Position numbers and translations under genes: made by a program | Assembly: GCF_002834225.1 (NCBI RefSeq) | Contig: NZ_NNSR01000074.1 | Span: 1 to 64,000 of the forward strand | Source: Ruminococcus bromii | GTDB taxonomy: Bacteria > Bacillota > Clostridia > Oscillospirales > Acutalibacteraceae | DNA length: 64,000 nt | Direction of reading: 5' to 3' | In this document: one piece after another, positions 32,560 to 41,253 of the stretch | Numbering within the stretch: position 1 is the stretch's first letter | How the letters are laid out: each line of letters starts with the position of its first letter | The notes under the pieces: generated by a model | The model's database searches: none | What the model was told of the DNA's origin: nothing | What the model saw: the letters and a program-made list of their open reading frames with translations, nothing else

Positions 32560-35107
32560 ACCAAGTCCTTCCGACTGCCGCATCGGCTGTGAGCGGAACG
32601 CTCATTTTTACTGCGTTTTCCATTTCTTCCTGAACGATGAGCGCAACCCTCATGCTCTCATCCTGCGGAGCTTCGACAATAAGTTCGTCGTGAACCTGCA
32701 ACACAAGTCTTGCACGGAGATTTTCGGCTTTCATTCGCTCGTCAACCTTAATCATTGCAATTTTGATAATGTCTGCGGCTGTGCCTTGAATAGGCATATT
32801 TCTTGCAACTCTCTCACCGAATGCACGGATCATATGCTTGCTCGAGGTGAGTTCGGGAAGATTTCTTCTTCTGCCGAACATCGTTTCAACATAGCCGTCA
32901 GCCTTTGCTCTTTCAACAACATTTTTCATATAGCTGTCAACACCGCTGTAATGGGCAAGATAGCTTTCAATGTAGTGCTTTGCCTCTTTATTTGAAACAC
33001 CGATATCCTTTGCAAGTGAAAATGCGCCGATACCGTAAACAATACCGAAGTTAACAGCCTTTGCACGGCTTCTCATAATCGGAGTTACCATATCAAGCGG
33101 CATATTGAACACCTGTGACGCTGTGATTGCGTGGATATCTTCGTTGTCCCTGAACGCTTTTATCATATTTTTGTCACCCGAAATATGGGCAAGCACACGG
33201 AGTTCAATCTGCGAATAGTCGGCATCAACTAGCACCTGACCCTCTCCTGCGCAGAAAAACTTTCTCATCTCTCTGCCGAGTTCGGTCCTTACGGGAATGT
33301 TCTGGAGATTCGGCTCTGTTGAGCTGATTCTGCCTGTTCTTGTTTCGGTCTGGTTAAAGTTTGAATGGATTCTGCCGTCATCTGCAATGACCTTTAAAAG
33401 TCCCTCGCAGTAGGTTGAATTTAGCTTTGAGAGCGTTCTGTATCTCAGCACCATTTCAACAACAGGGTGGTCATACCTCAGGCTTTCAAGCACCTCTGCA
33501 TTTGTGCTGTAGCCGCTCTTCGTTTTCTTTTTGCAGGGGAGTCCGAGGTTTTCAAATAAAACTACGCCAAGCTGTTTCGGAGAATTGATGTTAAACTCAC
33601 AGCCCGCACTTTCGTAAATTGCGGTTTCAAGCTCCTTAATCTGTGCAGAAAGCATTTTGCCGTAGCTTTCAATGCCCTGTCGGTCAACACAGACACCGAT
33701 ATTTTCCATTCTTGCAAGCACCTTTGCAAGCGGAATTTCAATTTCGCTCAACAGCTTTTCCTGACCGTGAGCCTTGATTTTATCTCCGAGTTTTTCGCAC
33801 AACTCGGCGTAACAGGCAAATGCCTCGTATTTTTCATTCTGCTCATCAGTGCAGACGGGCAGAGTGATTTCGTAAGCGGCACAAAGATTTTTGTCCGAAT
33901 AATCCTTTGACGACGGTTCAATCAGATATGCCGCAAGCTCAATATCAAACACAATGTTTTCAACATCAATATTTTTCTCATCGGCATAAGCGTAGAGCGT
34001 TTTGATATTTCTTGTGTACTTTTGAAGTTCACTGTCGGCAATAAACTTAACAAAAAGTTCTTCGTCCGTGCTTATATACACCTTGCCGTCAAAAAGCACG
34101 GCAAAGGATTTTAATTCTTTATTCTCAATTTCAAAGCTAATATAGAGTTTTATCTTTGGCTTAACATTTTTTAAAAGTTCATTTTCATCAAAATCAGATA
34201 CAACCTCAAGTGTTTTTTTCTCAGTTTCTTTTGTCTTTGTGTTTTTGTCAGCCTTGATACCGTATTTTTCTATTAAAGAAAACAGTTCAAGTTTTGCCAT
34301 AAATCCGGCACATTCATCGGCATCTTTCATATCTACAACATAATTTTCGACATTTGTGTCAACAGGAGCGTTGCAGTTTATTTCACCGAGCATACGGCTG
34401 AGAATTGCATTTTCCTTTGACGCAGTCAGCTTTTTACGCACACCGTCCTTGATTTCAAGTTCATCAAGATGGTCATAGATATACTCAACCGTGTGATATC
34501 TCTGAATGAGATCACCCGCACCCTTTGGTCCTATTCCCGCAACACCCGGAATATTATCCGAAGTATCGCCCTGAATCGCCTTGATTTCTATAAGCTCCTT
34601 TGGAGTTACACCGTAAGTTTCAAGAATCTTTTCGGGGGTATAAAGTATATCCTGTTTGTTTGAGCAAAGATGAACGCTTGTTTTGTCCGACACAAGCTGA
34701 AGGCTGTCACGGTCACCTGTTGCAATAACACACTCGTTTCCGTTTTCTTCACAAGCCTTGGCGAGCGTACCGAGAATATCGTCAGCCTCAAAGCCCTCGC
34801 AGGTAACAAGCTTATAGCCTAAAAGGGTAAGAAGCTTTTTCAGCGGTTCCATTTGTGACGCAAGCTCTTCCGGCATACCTTTTCGCGTTGCCTTGTAGCC
34901 TGCATAAGCCTTGTGCCTGAAGGTAGGTGTTTTCAGGTCAAAGGCAATCGCCACGGCATCGGGATTTTCTTCGTTTTTAATTTTATACAGCATTGTAAGA
35001 AATCCGTAAATTGCGTTTGTAAACTGACCGTCCTTTGTAGTAAGCGGTCTTATTCCGTAAAACGCACGGTTTACAATACTGTTTCCGTCAACAGCAAGTA
35101 ATCTCAT
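32543..35107 (-). CDS. polA: DNA polymerase I
   Basis: 854 residues. The N-terminal 5'-3' exonuclease domain (VDGNSIVNRAFYG...) is followed by a middle domain that lacks the acidic residues of a working proofreading exonuclease (KLYISFEIENK where DxE is expected), as in other Gram-positive Pol I. The polymerase domain has motif A DYSQIELR, motif B RSRAKAVNFGIVYG and motif C VHDE. It overlaps alr by 4 nt (ATGA). Confidence 0.97.
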   Translation of the reverse strand: MRLLAVDGNSIVNRAFYGIRPLTTKDGQFTNAIYGFLTMLYKIKNEENPDAVAIAFDLKTPTFRHKAYAGYKATRKGMPEELASQMEPLKKLLTLLGYKLVTCEGFEADDILGTLAKACEENGNECVIATGDRDSLQLVSDKTSVHLCSNKQDILYTPEKILETYGVTPKELIEIKAIQGDTSDNIPGVAGIGPKGAGDLIQRYHTVEYIYDHLDELEIKDGVRKKLTASKENAILSRMLGEINCNAPVDTNVENYVVDMKDADECAGFMAKLELFSLIEKYGIKADKNTKTKETEKKTLEVVSDFDENELLKNVKPKIKLYISFEIENKELKSFAVLFDGKVYISTDEELFVKFIADSELQKYTRNIKTLYAYADEKNIDVENIVFDIELAAYLIEPSSKDYSDKNLCAAYEITLPVCTDEQNEKYEAFACYAELCEKLGDKIKAHGQEKLLSEIEIPLAKVLARMENIGVCVDRQGIESYGKMLSAQIKELETAIYESAGCEFNINSPKQLGVVLFENLGLPCKKKTKSGYSTNAEVLESLRYDHPVVEMVLRYRTLSKLNSTYCEGLLKVIADDGRIHSNFNQTETRTGRISSTEPNLQNIPVRTELGREMRKFFCAGEGQVLVDADYSQIELRVLAHISGDKNMIKAFRDNEDIHAITASQVFNMPLDMVTPIMRSRAKAVNFGIVYGIGAFSLAKDIGVSNKEAKHYIESYLAHYSGVDSYMKNVVERAKADGYVETMFGRRRNLPELTSSKHMIRAFGERVARNMPIQGTAADIIKIAMIKVDERMKAENLRARLVLQVHDELIVEAPQDESMRVALIVQEEMENAVKMSVPLTADAAVGRTWYDAKG

Positions 35108-36282
35108 AATTTATACATCACATTCTCAATTTTTCCGTCTTTAATGTAAATTCTCGGAACACGCTTTCCGACAAGACAGACGGTTTCGTAGTTTATAGTT
35201 CCTGTATTTTCGGCAAGTGAATCTGCAGTAGGCTCACCGTTTTCGCCTGTACCGAATACGACAACCTCGTCACCTGTCTTGACATCTTCAATATCGGTAA
35301 CATCAAGCATTGTCTGATCCATACATATTCTGCCCACAATTTTGGCTTTCTTTCCGTTTACCGTCATATAGCCGTCTTTTGCATTCTGTCTGATAAATCC
35401 GTCAGCGTATCCGATAGGAACGGTTGCAATTTTCATCTTTCTGTCGGCTGTAAAAGTTCTGCCGTAGGAAATTGTTGCACCCTTTTGAACCTCTTTTACA
35501 AAAGCGACAACTGTTTTAAGAGTCATTGCAGGAACAAGGTCAAGTCTGTCGGCAAGCTTTGATGACGGAGCAAGTCCGTAGAGGATAATACCTGCTCTTA
35601 CCATATCGCAACAGGTTTCGGGGTAATCTTCAATTGCACCGCTGTTTGAGCAATGAACAACGCTGATATCAACGCCTCGCTTTTTAAGACTGTCACGCAC
35701 ATGAATAAAGTTTTCATACTGCTTGTTTGTGAACTCTCTGCCCTCGGCATCTTCATCAGACACACAAAAATGAGTAAAAAGCCCCTCAACCTCAAGATTC
35801 GGCAGGCAACAAGCCTCGCAAATTTCTTCAATAGAATATTCATCCCGTGGAAATTCCTGACACATAAAGCCGATTCTTGACATTCCCGAGTCAACCTTGA
35901 TGTGCATTTTGCAGATACAGTCCTCTTCAACACATTTTTCGGAAAGCTCCTTTGCATACTCAAGTGAAAAAACAGCCTGAGAAATATCATATTCAGCAAG
36001 ATTTTCAGCCTCTGAAACGGGAGTGTAGCCAAGAATCACAATAGGGAGTTTTGAACCGCTCTTTCTGATTTCTATACCCTCGTCAATATTTGAAACAGCA
36101 AAAAAATCCGCTCCGAGTTTTTCATAAATCTGTGAAAGCTCAACTGCACCGTGGCCGTAGCCGTCAGCCTTTATAACACAACAGACCTTTGTATCGTCTG
36201 CAACCTTATTTCTTATTACATTATAGTTATGCTCAATTGCATTAAGTGAAATTTCAGCCCAAGTTCTTTTTACCATATTCAT
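35104..36282 (-). CDS. alr: Alanine racemase
   Basis: 392 residues. The PLP lysine is K38 in CCVIKADGYGHG, and the opposing-face tyrosine lies in ISYGRTFT near residue 265. It makes D-alanine for peptidoglycan. The ATG has GGAGA 7 nt upstream. It is the first gene of the alr-polA-phosphatase-rimI-tsaD run, whose members overlap or nearly touch. Confidence 0.96.
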   Translation of the reverse strand: MNMVKRTWAEISLNAIEHNYNVIRNKVADDTKVCCVIKADGYGHGAVELSQIYEKLGADFFAVSNIDEGIEIRKSGSKLPIVILGYTPVSEAENLAEYDISQAVFSLEYAKELSEKCVEEDCICKMHIKVDSGMSRIGFMCQEFPRDEYSIEEICEACCLPNLEVEGLFTHFCVSDEDAEGREFTNKQYENFIHVRDSLKKRGVDISVVHCSNSGAIEDYPETCCDMVRAGIILYGLAPSSKLADRLDLVPAMTLKTVVAFVKEVQKGATISYGRTFTADRKMKIATVPIGYADGFIRQNAKDGYMTVNGKKAKIVGRICMDQTMLDVTDIEDVKTGDEVVVFGTGENGEPTADSLAENTGTINYETVCLVGKRVPRIYIKDGKIENVMYKL

Positions 36283-36481
36283 TTCTATCTCTCCACATAC
36301 CTTTTACAGTCAATTTGCAATCAATGTAATTATAATACTTTTGATTCTTCAAATCAACACAAAATCCCCCTTTAAATGCATATAAAAGTTATTTTATTCG
36401 TAATTATGTGCAAAATGTTACTCCTAAATTTTTGCAAATGCACAAATCATCTGCATAAAAGCCCTAAATACTGCAATTCAC

Positions 36482-36510
36482 TTGATTTATTTATTCATTT
36501 TTGGTAGAAT
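36482..36510 (+). promoter_or_regulatory. Promoter of putP
   Basis: TTGATT (36482-36487) and TAGAAT (36505-36510), 17-nt spacer, 41 nt before the start. Confidence 0.6.
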
Positions 36511-36551
36511 TAAAAGGTATTTGATTTATAAATAATTTCAGGAGGGGCATA

Positions 36552-38117
36552 ATGACAACAAACAACATAATAGTTCTTTGTGCATTTATAGCTTATATGA
36601 TTATTATGATCGTAATAGGCTTTGTTTGTTCAAAGGGCAACAAGAACAATGAGGACTACTTTCTCGGTGGCAGAAACCTCGGCAGTTGGACAGCCGCAAT
36701 GTCGGCACAGGCATCTGATATGAGCGGTTGGCTTTTGATGGGACTTCCGGGCGCCGTATACCTTGCCGGCACAGGCGAGGCATGGATTGCCGTAGGACTT
36801 CTTATCGGAACAATTCTCAACTGGTACATTGTTTCGGCAAGACTTCGTAAATACACAATTGTGGCAGGCAACTCGCTCACTATTCCGAGCTTTTTCAAAA
36901 ATCGCTACCGTGACCATAAAAACATAATCAAGATTGTTTCGGCGTCAATCATCGCAGTTTTCTTCACGGTTTACACAGCGTCGGCATTCAGTTCGGGCGC
37001 AAAGCTTTTTGCAACGCTCTTCTCGGACAGCGCGAGCGGTGACGAAAACTACAATCGGGTTTATGTTATCGGTCTTATCGTTGCCGCAGTAGTAATTCTT
37101 GTATATACATTTATGGGCGGTTTCAAGGCAGTTTGTACAACCGACCTCATTCAGGGACTTATGATGATTGTTGCAATCCTTACCGTTCCGGTGCTTGCAT
37201 ATGCAATTCTCACATTTGACACAAGCTTCAGTTCCGCACTTGCCGCAAAAGGTGTTGAACAGCCTGCTCAGTTCCTTAACTTCTTTGTAAACGGTGACGG
37301 AACGCCTGTTTCGACTGTTTCGATTATTTCAAACCTTGCGTGGGGACTCGGTTACTTCGGTATGCCGCATATTCTCGTCAGATTCATGGCTGTAAAGAGC
37401 AATGAAGAAATCAAGAAGTCAAGAAAAATTGCTGTTGTTTGGGTAATTATTTCACTCACTGCGTCATGCCTTATCGGTCTTATCGCAAGAGGCTACCTTA
37501 CAGCACAGCTTGACGATGCAACAAGCGAATCTGTATTCATCAGAACAATCCAGCAGCTTTTCTCAGGCAACGGTGTGCTTATCTTTATCGGCGGTATTTT
37601 CCTTTGCGGAATCCTTGCCGCAATTATGTCAACAGCAGACAGTCAGCTTCTTGTCACTGCATCGGCTGTTTCGGAGGATCTTTACAAAGGTGCTGTTAAA
37701 AAGAATGCAAGCGAAAAGAGTTCGCTTTTGGTCGGCAAAATTGCAGTTGCAGTTGTTGCTGTAATCGCATTCTTCATTGCACTTAATCCTAAATCAAGCA
37801 TTATGGGACTTGTTTCGGATGCATGGGCAGGATTCGGTTCGGCATTCGGACCTGTTGTTCTGTTGGCACTTTTCTGGAAACGCTCAACACTTTCGGGTGC
37901 AATCAGCGGTATGGCAACAGGCGCTCTGACAGTTATCGTATGGGACTATATTCCGCTTGTAAACGGTCAGACGCTTTATGCGGCAACAAATCTTTATTCA
38001 CTTGTTGTAGGCTTCGGACTTGCGCTTATTGTGAATGTTGTTGTTTCTCTTCTTTCAAAAAAGCCGTCAAAAGAAATCACGGACGAATTTGATTCAATTA
38101 AAAATATTGAAGTATAA
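36552..38117 (+). CDS. putP: Sodium/proline symporter
   Basis: 521 residues, about 13 membrane helices. The sodium:solute symporter signature is clear: DYFLGGRNLGSWTAAMSAQASDMSGWLL (quoted in part: NEDYFLGGRNLGSW and SAQASDMSGWLLMG) and the later GGFKAVCTTDLIQG and MSTADSQLLVTASAVSEDLY. These match PutP, which imports proline with Na+. AGGAGGGG precedes the ATG, and a strong terminator follows. Confidence 0.93.
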   Translation: MTTNNIIVLCAFIAYMIIMIVIGFVCSKGNKNNEDYFLGGRNLGSWTAAMSAQASDMSGWLLMGLPGAVYLAGTGEAWIAVGLLIGTILNWYIVSARLRKYTIVAGNSLTIPSFFKNRYRDHKNIIKIVSASIIAVFFTVYTASAFSSGAKLFATLFSDSASGDENYNRVYVIGLIVAAVVILVYTFMGGFKAVCTTDLIQGLMMIVAILTVPVLAYAILTFDTSFSSALAAKGVEQPAQFLNFFVNGDGTPVSTVSIISNLAWGLGYFGMPHILVRFMAVKSNEEIKKSRKIAVVWVIISLTASCLIGLIARGYLTAQLDDATSESVFIRTIQQLFSGNGVLIFIGGIFLCGILAAIMSTADSQLLVTASAVSEDLYKGAVKKNASEKSSLLVGKIAVAVVAVIAFFIALNPKSSIMGLVSDAWAGFGSAFGPVVLLALFWKRSTLSGAISGMATGALTVIVWDYIPLVNGQTLYAATNLYSLVVGFGLALIVNVVVSLLSKKPSKEITDEFDSIKNIEV

Positions 38118-38125
38118 AACACAGG

Positions 38126-38155
38126 GGCAGTCGCTTTATCACGACTGCCTTTTTT
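38126..38155 (+). terminator. putP terminator
   Basis: GGCAGTCG (38126-38133) pairs with CGACTGCC (38142-38149), followed by T6. Confidence 0.92.
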
Positions 38156-38218
38156 GTGTCTGAATTTAATATTTTGCGAAAATAAGAAAAATAAAACATG
38201 GAATATCACAAAAATCAA

Positions 38219-38247
38219 TTGAAATGTGAAAATTTTTGTAGTATAAT
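38219..38247 (+). promoter_or_regulatory. Promoter of xpt
   Basis: TTGAAA (38219-38224) and TATAAT (38242-38247), 17-nt spacer. Only about 40 nt lie between the expected transcription start and the ATG, too short for a purine riboswitch. Confidence 0.7.
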
Positions 38248-38294
38248 CTATCGTATTGTTTGTTACTATTTTATTTTTCAGAAAAGAGATTGAT

Positions 38295-38873
38295 ATGAAG
38301 CTTTTAGAGGACAAAATTCTTAAAGACGGACACATCGGTGAGGAAAATGTGTTAAAGGTTGACAGCTTTCTTAACCATCAGATTGATGTCAGTTTTGTAT
38401 GTGAGCTTGGCAAGGAATTTTACAGACTTTTCAAGGATGAAAACATAACAAAAATTCTGACAATTGAAGCGTCGGGAATCGGCATTGCCTGTCTTACGGC
38501 TCAGTATTTTAATGTTCCCGTTGTTTTTGCAAAAAAGACAAAGACGATAAACATTTACTCAGATACATACAACGCAACCGTCCACTCCTATACTCATAAA
38601 AGGGATTACGACATAGTTGTTTCAAAGGATTTTTTGAACAAAGACGATAATGTGCTTATCATTGACGATTTTCTTGCAAAGGGCAGTGCCTTGACGGCAC
38701 TTCTTATGCTGATTGAAAAAGCAGGCGCAAAAACAGCAGGTGCGGGAATTGTTATTGAAAAAGCTTATCAGGGCGGCGGCAACCTCGTTCGTGATATGGG
38801 CATAAGAGTTGAATCTTTGGCAAAAATCAAGTCAATCAGCAAAAAAGACGGAATCGTGTTCTGCAAGCAGTAG
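38295..38873 (+). CDS. xpt: Xanthine phosphoribosyltransferase
   Basis: 192 residues, the normal Xpt length. The N-terminus (MKLLEDKILKDGHIGEENVL) and the PRPP-binding loop VLIIDDFLAKGSALTAL are those of Xpt rather than Hpt. It salvages xanthine to XMP. The start at 38295 has only a weak AAGAGA ribosome site. No purine riboswitch precedes it, unlike many Firmicutes xpt genes. Confidence 0.93.
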   Translation: MKLLEDKILKDGHIGEENVLKVDSFLNHQIDVSFVCELGKEFYRLFKDENITKILTIEASGIGIACLTAQYFNVPVVFAKKTKTINIYSDTYNATVHSYTHKRDYDIVVSKDFLNKDDNVLIIDDFLAKGSALTALLMLIEKAGAKTAGAGIVIEKAYQGGGNLVRDMGIRVESLAKIKSISKKDGIVFCKQ

Positions 38874-38887
38874 TAATATACTGCTTG
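38864..38887 (+). terminator. Possible weak terminator overlapping the xpt stop
   Basis: CAAGCAGTA (38864-38872) pairs with TACTGCTTG (38879-38887). There is no T run after it, so termination is uncertain. Confidence 0.4.
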
Positions 38888-38894
38888 CTTATAC

Positions 38895-38923
38895 TTGACT
38901 TTTGCTGATATTTATAGTATTAT
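38895..38923 (+). promoter_or_regulatory. Promoter of the tRNA-Leu region
   Basis: TTGACT (38895-38900) and TATTAT (38918-38923), 17-nt spacer. It starts about 25 nt before the tRNA-like fragment and about 205 nt before the intact tRNA-Leu. Confidence 0.75.
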
Positions 38924-38953
38924 CTAACGGTAGGTCTTGCAGAAATTGAAAAT

Positions 38954-38975
38954 GCGGGTGTGGCGGAATTGGTAG
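38954..38975 (+). pseudogene. tRNA-Leu 5' remnant
   Basis: These 22 nt (GCGGGTGTGGCGGAATTGG and TAG) are a tRNA-Leu acceptor strand plus the first half of its D arm. The sequence then departs from any tRNA. It lies directly behind a tRNA-type promoter, so it looks like what is left of a former first tRNA in the operon. Confidence 0.65.
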
Positions 38976-39137
38976 CCTTGCGACCGCTGCCTGTGGCAGA
39001 TAAAGAGAGCAATGCGCTGTCTGAAATAACGAGCAAAAGGAAGTACATTTATGTGCGACGCATTGCGACTATATTTCAGACCGGAAGACGCGCGTATCAC
39101 TTCGCAAAACCACTATTTATATTTCAGTTTAATATTT

Positions 39138-39222
39138 GCACCTGTGGCGGAACTGGCAGACGCGCTAGATTTAGGTTCTAGTTTCGAGAGGAGTGCAGGT
39201 TCAATTCCTGTCAGGTGCACCA
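39138..39222 (+). tRNA. tRNA-Leu(TAG)
   Basis: 85 nt including an encoded CCA. Acceptor stem GCACCTG/CAGGTGC, a long variable arm as expected for leucine, and anticodon loop TTTAGGT give anticodon TAG. A terminator follows 4 nt later. Confidence 0.95.
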
Positions 39223-39225
39223 AAG

Positions 39226-39257
39226 AAGAATCGATACTTTTGTATCGGTTCTTTTTT
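39226..39257 (+). terminator. tRNA-Leu terminator
   Basis: AAGAATCGATAC (39226-39237) pairs with GTATCGGTTCTT (39242-39253), followed by T residues. Confidence 0.85.
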
Positions 39258-39280
39258 ACTTATGCTAACTCTGACTGATA

Positions 39281-39318
39281 GTAACTGATACTAATTGATA
39301 TCAATTAGTATCAGTTAC
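39281..39318. repeat. 38-bp perfect palindrome
   Basis: Bases 39281-39299 are the exact reverse complement of 39300-39318, with no loop. The preceding 39271-39280 (CTGACTGATA) resembles the start of the arm. It sits between two terminators downstream of tRNA-Leu and is not followed by a T run. Confidence 0.95.
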
Positions 39319-39345
39319 TCAAATAAATACAACTACAATAAACAC

Positions 39346-39393
39346 ATAAAAAATTCCCCGACAGCGGTTTTCGTTAAGCTGTCGGGGGATTTT
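39346..39393 (-). terminator. Terminator at the end of the pyrimidine-catabolism cluster
   Basis: 16-nt arms (39350-39365 and 39378-39393) pair with one G-U wobble; on the minus strand T6 follows, 33 nt past the pucR stop. Confidence 0.88.
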
Positions 39394-39425
39394 CAGTATT
39401 AACATCGTGACGGGGACGGAGGCGG

Positions 39426-40574
39426 TCAAAGCACATCACGAACTTCAAAGGCTAATATAATTTTGAATCGTTCTTCAAAGGTTTTGAGGTTATTGCCGAG
39501 AATCTTTTTGATTTTTGCAAGCTGATAATTTATGGTGTTGCGGTGAACAAAGGTTTCCTGAGCAACCCTCTGAACACTTCCGTCATACTTTAGGTAAAGT
39601 CTTAAAAAATTCATATAATCCGTGCCGTTGTCACGGTCATACACTTCAAGCTTTTTGAGATTTTCGTTATAGATACTTTCAAGCAACGAAATATCGTCAA
39701 CCGCAAGAATCAGCTTTTTAACTTCAAGTCGGTCATAGAACATAGGCGTCATATCTGTACGGACGGCAAGCCTTAACATTCTTAAAACAATCTGGTATGT
39801 TTTCGGGAGTGATTTCAGCTTGTTATTTGTTTTGCTCACTGCCACATACAGCTTGTTGACGCTTATATATCTCTCCTTTTCCGACTGAATTTTTTCGGCT
39901 ATGCTTTCAATTTCATCATTGGAAAAGTCATTGAGGACATAGAACATCATGTTGTCCACCTTAAAACCGCCCCAGTGCTTTTTGTAGGAATAAATTGTTC
40001 GTTCAAATGCCGATTCAAGCTTTCTTGAAGAAATATGGTCAGCCATATCGGCTTTCACACCGATGATTGCATAATCGGTTGCAAGGTCAAAACCGTTGCT
40101 TTCAAGAACGGGAAAGTATTTTTCATACTCACCGGGAAAGAAAATGAAATTTTTCAGCGTATCGCCTATTGTTTCCTCCTTGCGTTCATTTGAGATAATC
40201 TGATTGCAAAAATCCCGTGAAATATCAACAATTCGGGTTTTCCACGGAATATCCATAAGAGGAAACTTTTTCTCGTTGCAATAGCTGATAACCTCTGACG
40301 GGATTCCCTTTATGTACGGACCTATGTTCAGAACAAGTCCGCTGACATTTTTGGCAATGAGATTTTTGACAAACGGCAGCAACCATTCCTGACCTTTGTT
40401 TGCAATGCCCGTTGAAAAGATAAGCTCTCCTCCGTGAAGAAAGTCACTTACCTCAATATCCTCAACGGAATGAACCCATTGCACGATATTGGTCATTCCT
40501 TCTTTGCCTGCTATCACACGCATACCGTAGAGATAGCCCGCCTTTTCGCACAGTGAACCGAGTGTTACTGCCAT
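39426..40574 (-). CDS. PucR-family transcriptional regulator
   Basis: 382 residues from the ATG at 40574 (GAGGTGA upstream). A PucR N-terminal domain (AVTLGSLCEKAGYLYGMRVIAG, quoted in part: TLGSLCEKAGYLYG) spans about 1-130. A GGDEF-like linker comes next, then the C-terminal PucR helix-turn-helix (VAQETFVHRNTINYQLAKI). PucR proteins activate nitrogen-base catabolic genes in response to a pathway metabolite. Its place at the end of this cluster makes it the likely regulator of the genes upstream. Confidence 0.92.
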   Translation of the reverse strand: MAVTLGSLCEKAGYLYGMRVIAGKEGMTNIVQWVHSVEDIEVSDFLHGGELIFSTGIANKGQEWLLPFVKNLIAKNVSGLVLNIGPYIKGIPSEVISYCNEKKFPLMDIPWKTRIVDISRDFCNQIISNERKEETIGDTLKNFIFFPGEYEKYFPVLESNGFDLATDYAIIGVKADMADHISSRKLESAFERTIYSYKKHWGGFKVDNMMFYVLNDFSNDEIESIAEKIQSEKERYISVNKLYVAVSKTNNKLKSLPKTYQIVLRMLRLAVRTDMTPMFYDRLEVKKLILAVDDISLLESIYNENLKKLEVYDRDNGTDYMNFLRLYLKYDGSVQRVAQETFVHRNTINYQLAKIKKILGNNLKTFEERFKIILAFEVRDVL

Positions 40575-40601
40575 AAATCTCACCTCTTAATCTGCGTCAA
40601 A

Positions 40602-41228
40602 TTATTTGCCGAATTTCAGTTCAACAGCCTTTGCAATAATTTCGGCGCAGTCATTCGTTGAATTTCTTGATGTGTTTAAAAACATATCGTAGTTAAGCGT
40701 ATCTTTCCAGTTTTCGCCTCTTGTATAGTATTTGTAATAAGCCGTGCGGTACTTGTCGGTACGCTTTTTCATATCTTTTGCACGCTCTTCCGAAACATAA
40801 ATTCTCGAGCGGATTTTTGAAATACAGTCGTCGTAATACGCATCAACAAACACGCTCAGGACATTTGACCTATCCCTCAGAATATGATCGGCACATTTTC
40901 CGACAATGATACAGGACTGTGTGCGGGAAAGCTCTTCTATGATTGCCGCCTGAATATTGTACAAATTCAAATCCGACACAAACGCTCTTGATTCGGGACG
41001 AAGAACATTTGCCGTCGGCAGCCTTGTGAGTGACTTTATAAGATAGCTTCCGTGAAGTTTTTCGTCAACCTCAACGAATTCGCTTTCATCAATTCCGCTT
41101 GCCTGTGACGCCATTGTCAGAATCTGTCTTTCATACCACGGAATACCCAGCTTTTCGGAAAGCAGGGAGGCAATTTCCTTGCCTCCGCTGCCAAAACTGC
41201 GAGCAATTGTAATTATATAATTGTCCAT
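40602..41228 (-). CDS. Cytidylate-kinase-like P-loop protein
   Basis: 208 residues. P-loop ARSFGSGGKEIA at about residues 9-20, then the SEKLGIPWYERQIL segment of the cytidylate-kinase-like (AAA_26) family. This family is widespread in Firmicutes, distinct from true Cmk, with no settled function. It lies 25 nt after the amidohydrolase gene and 27 nt before pucR, so it is transcribed with the catabolic genes. A nucleotide phosphorylation or sensing role is possible. Confidence 0.82.
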   Translation of the reverse strand: MDNYIITIARSFGSGGKEIASLLSEKLGIPWYERQILTMASQASGIDESEFVEVDEKLHGSYLIKSLTRLPTANVLRPESRAFVSDLNLYNIQAAIIEELSRTQSCIIVGKCADHILRDRSNVLSVFVDAYYDDCISKIRSRIYVSEERAKDMKKRTDKYRTAYYKYYTRGENWKDTLNYDMFLNTSRNSTNDCAEIIAKAVELKFGK

Positions 41229-41253
41229 ATTTTATCCTCCGCAAAACCGATTA

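Noticed and set aside
32543..35107. Proofreading activity in DNA polymerase I
   Set aside because: The acidic residues of the 3'-5' exonuclease site are not present in the middle domain.
38156..38294. Purine riboswitch before xpt
   Set aside because: The promoter leaves only about 40 nt of leader, and no purine-aptamer core can be found.
38954..39137. Self-splicing intron or split tRNA between the tRNA-Leu fragment and the intact gene
   Set aside because: The break is in the D arm, not the anticodon loop used by group I introns; the downstream tRNA is complete in itself, and no intron core is visible.
38956..39278. Two short open frames over the tRNA-Leu region
   Set aside because: They run through the tRNA gene and its promoter region, and have no ribosome site or recognisable protein pattern.
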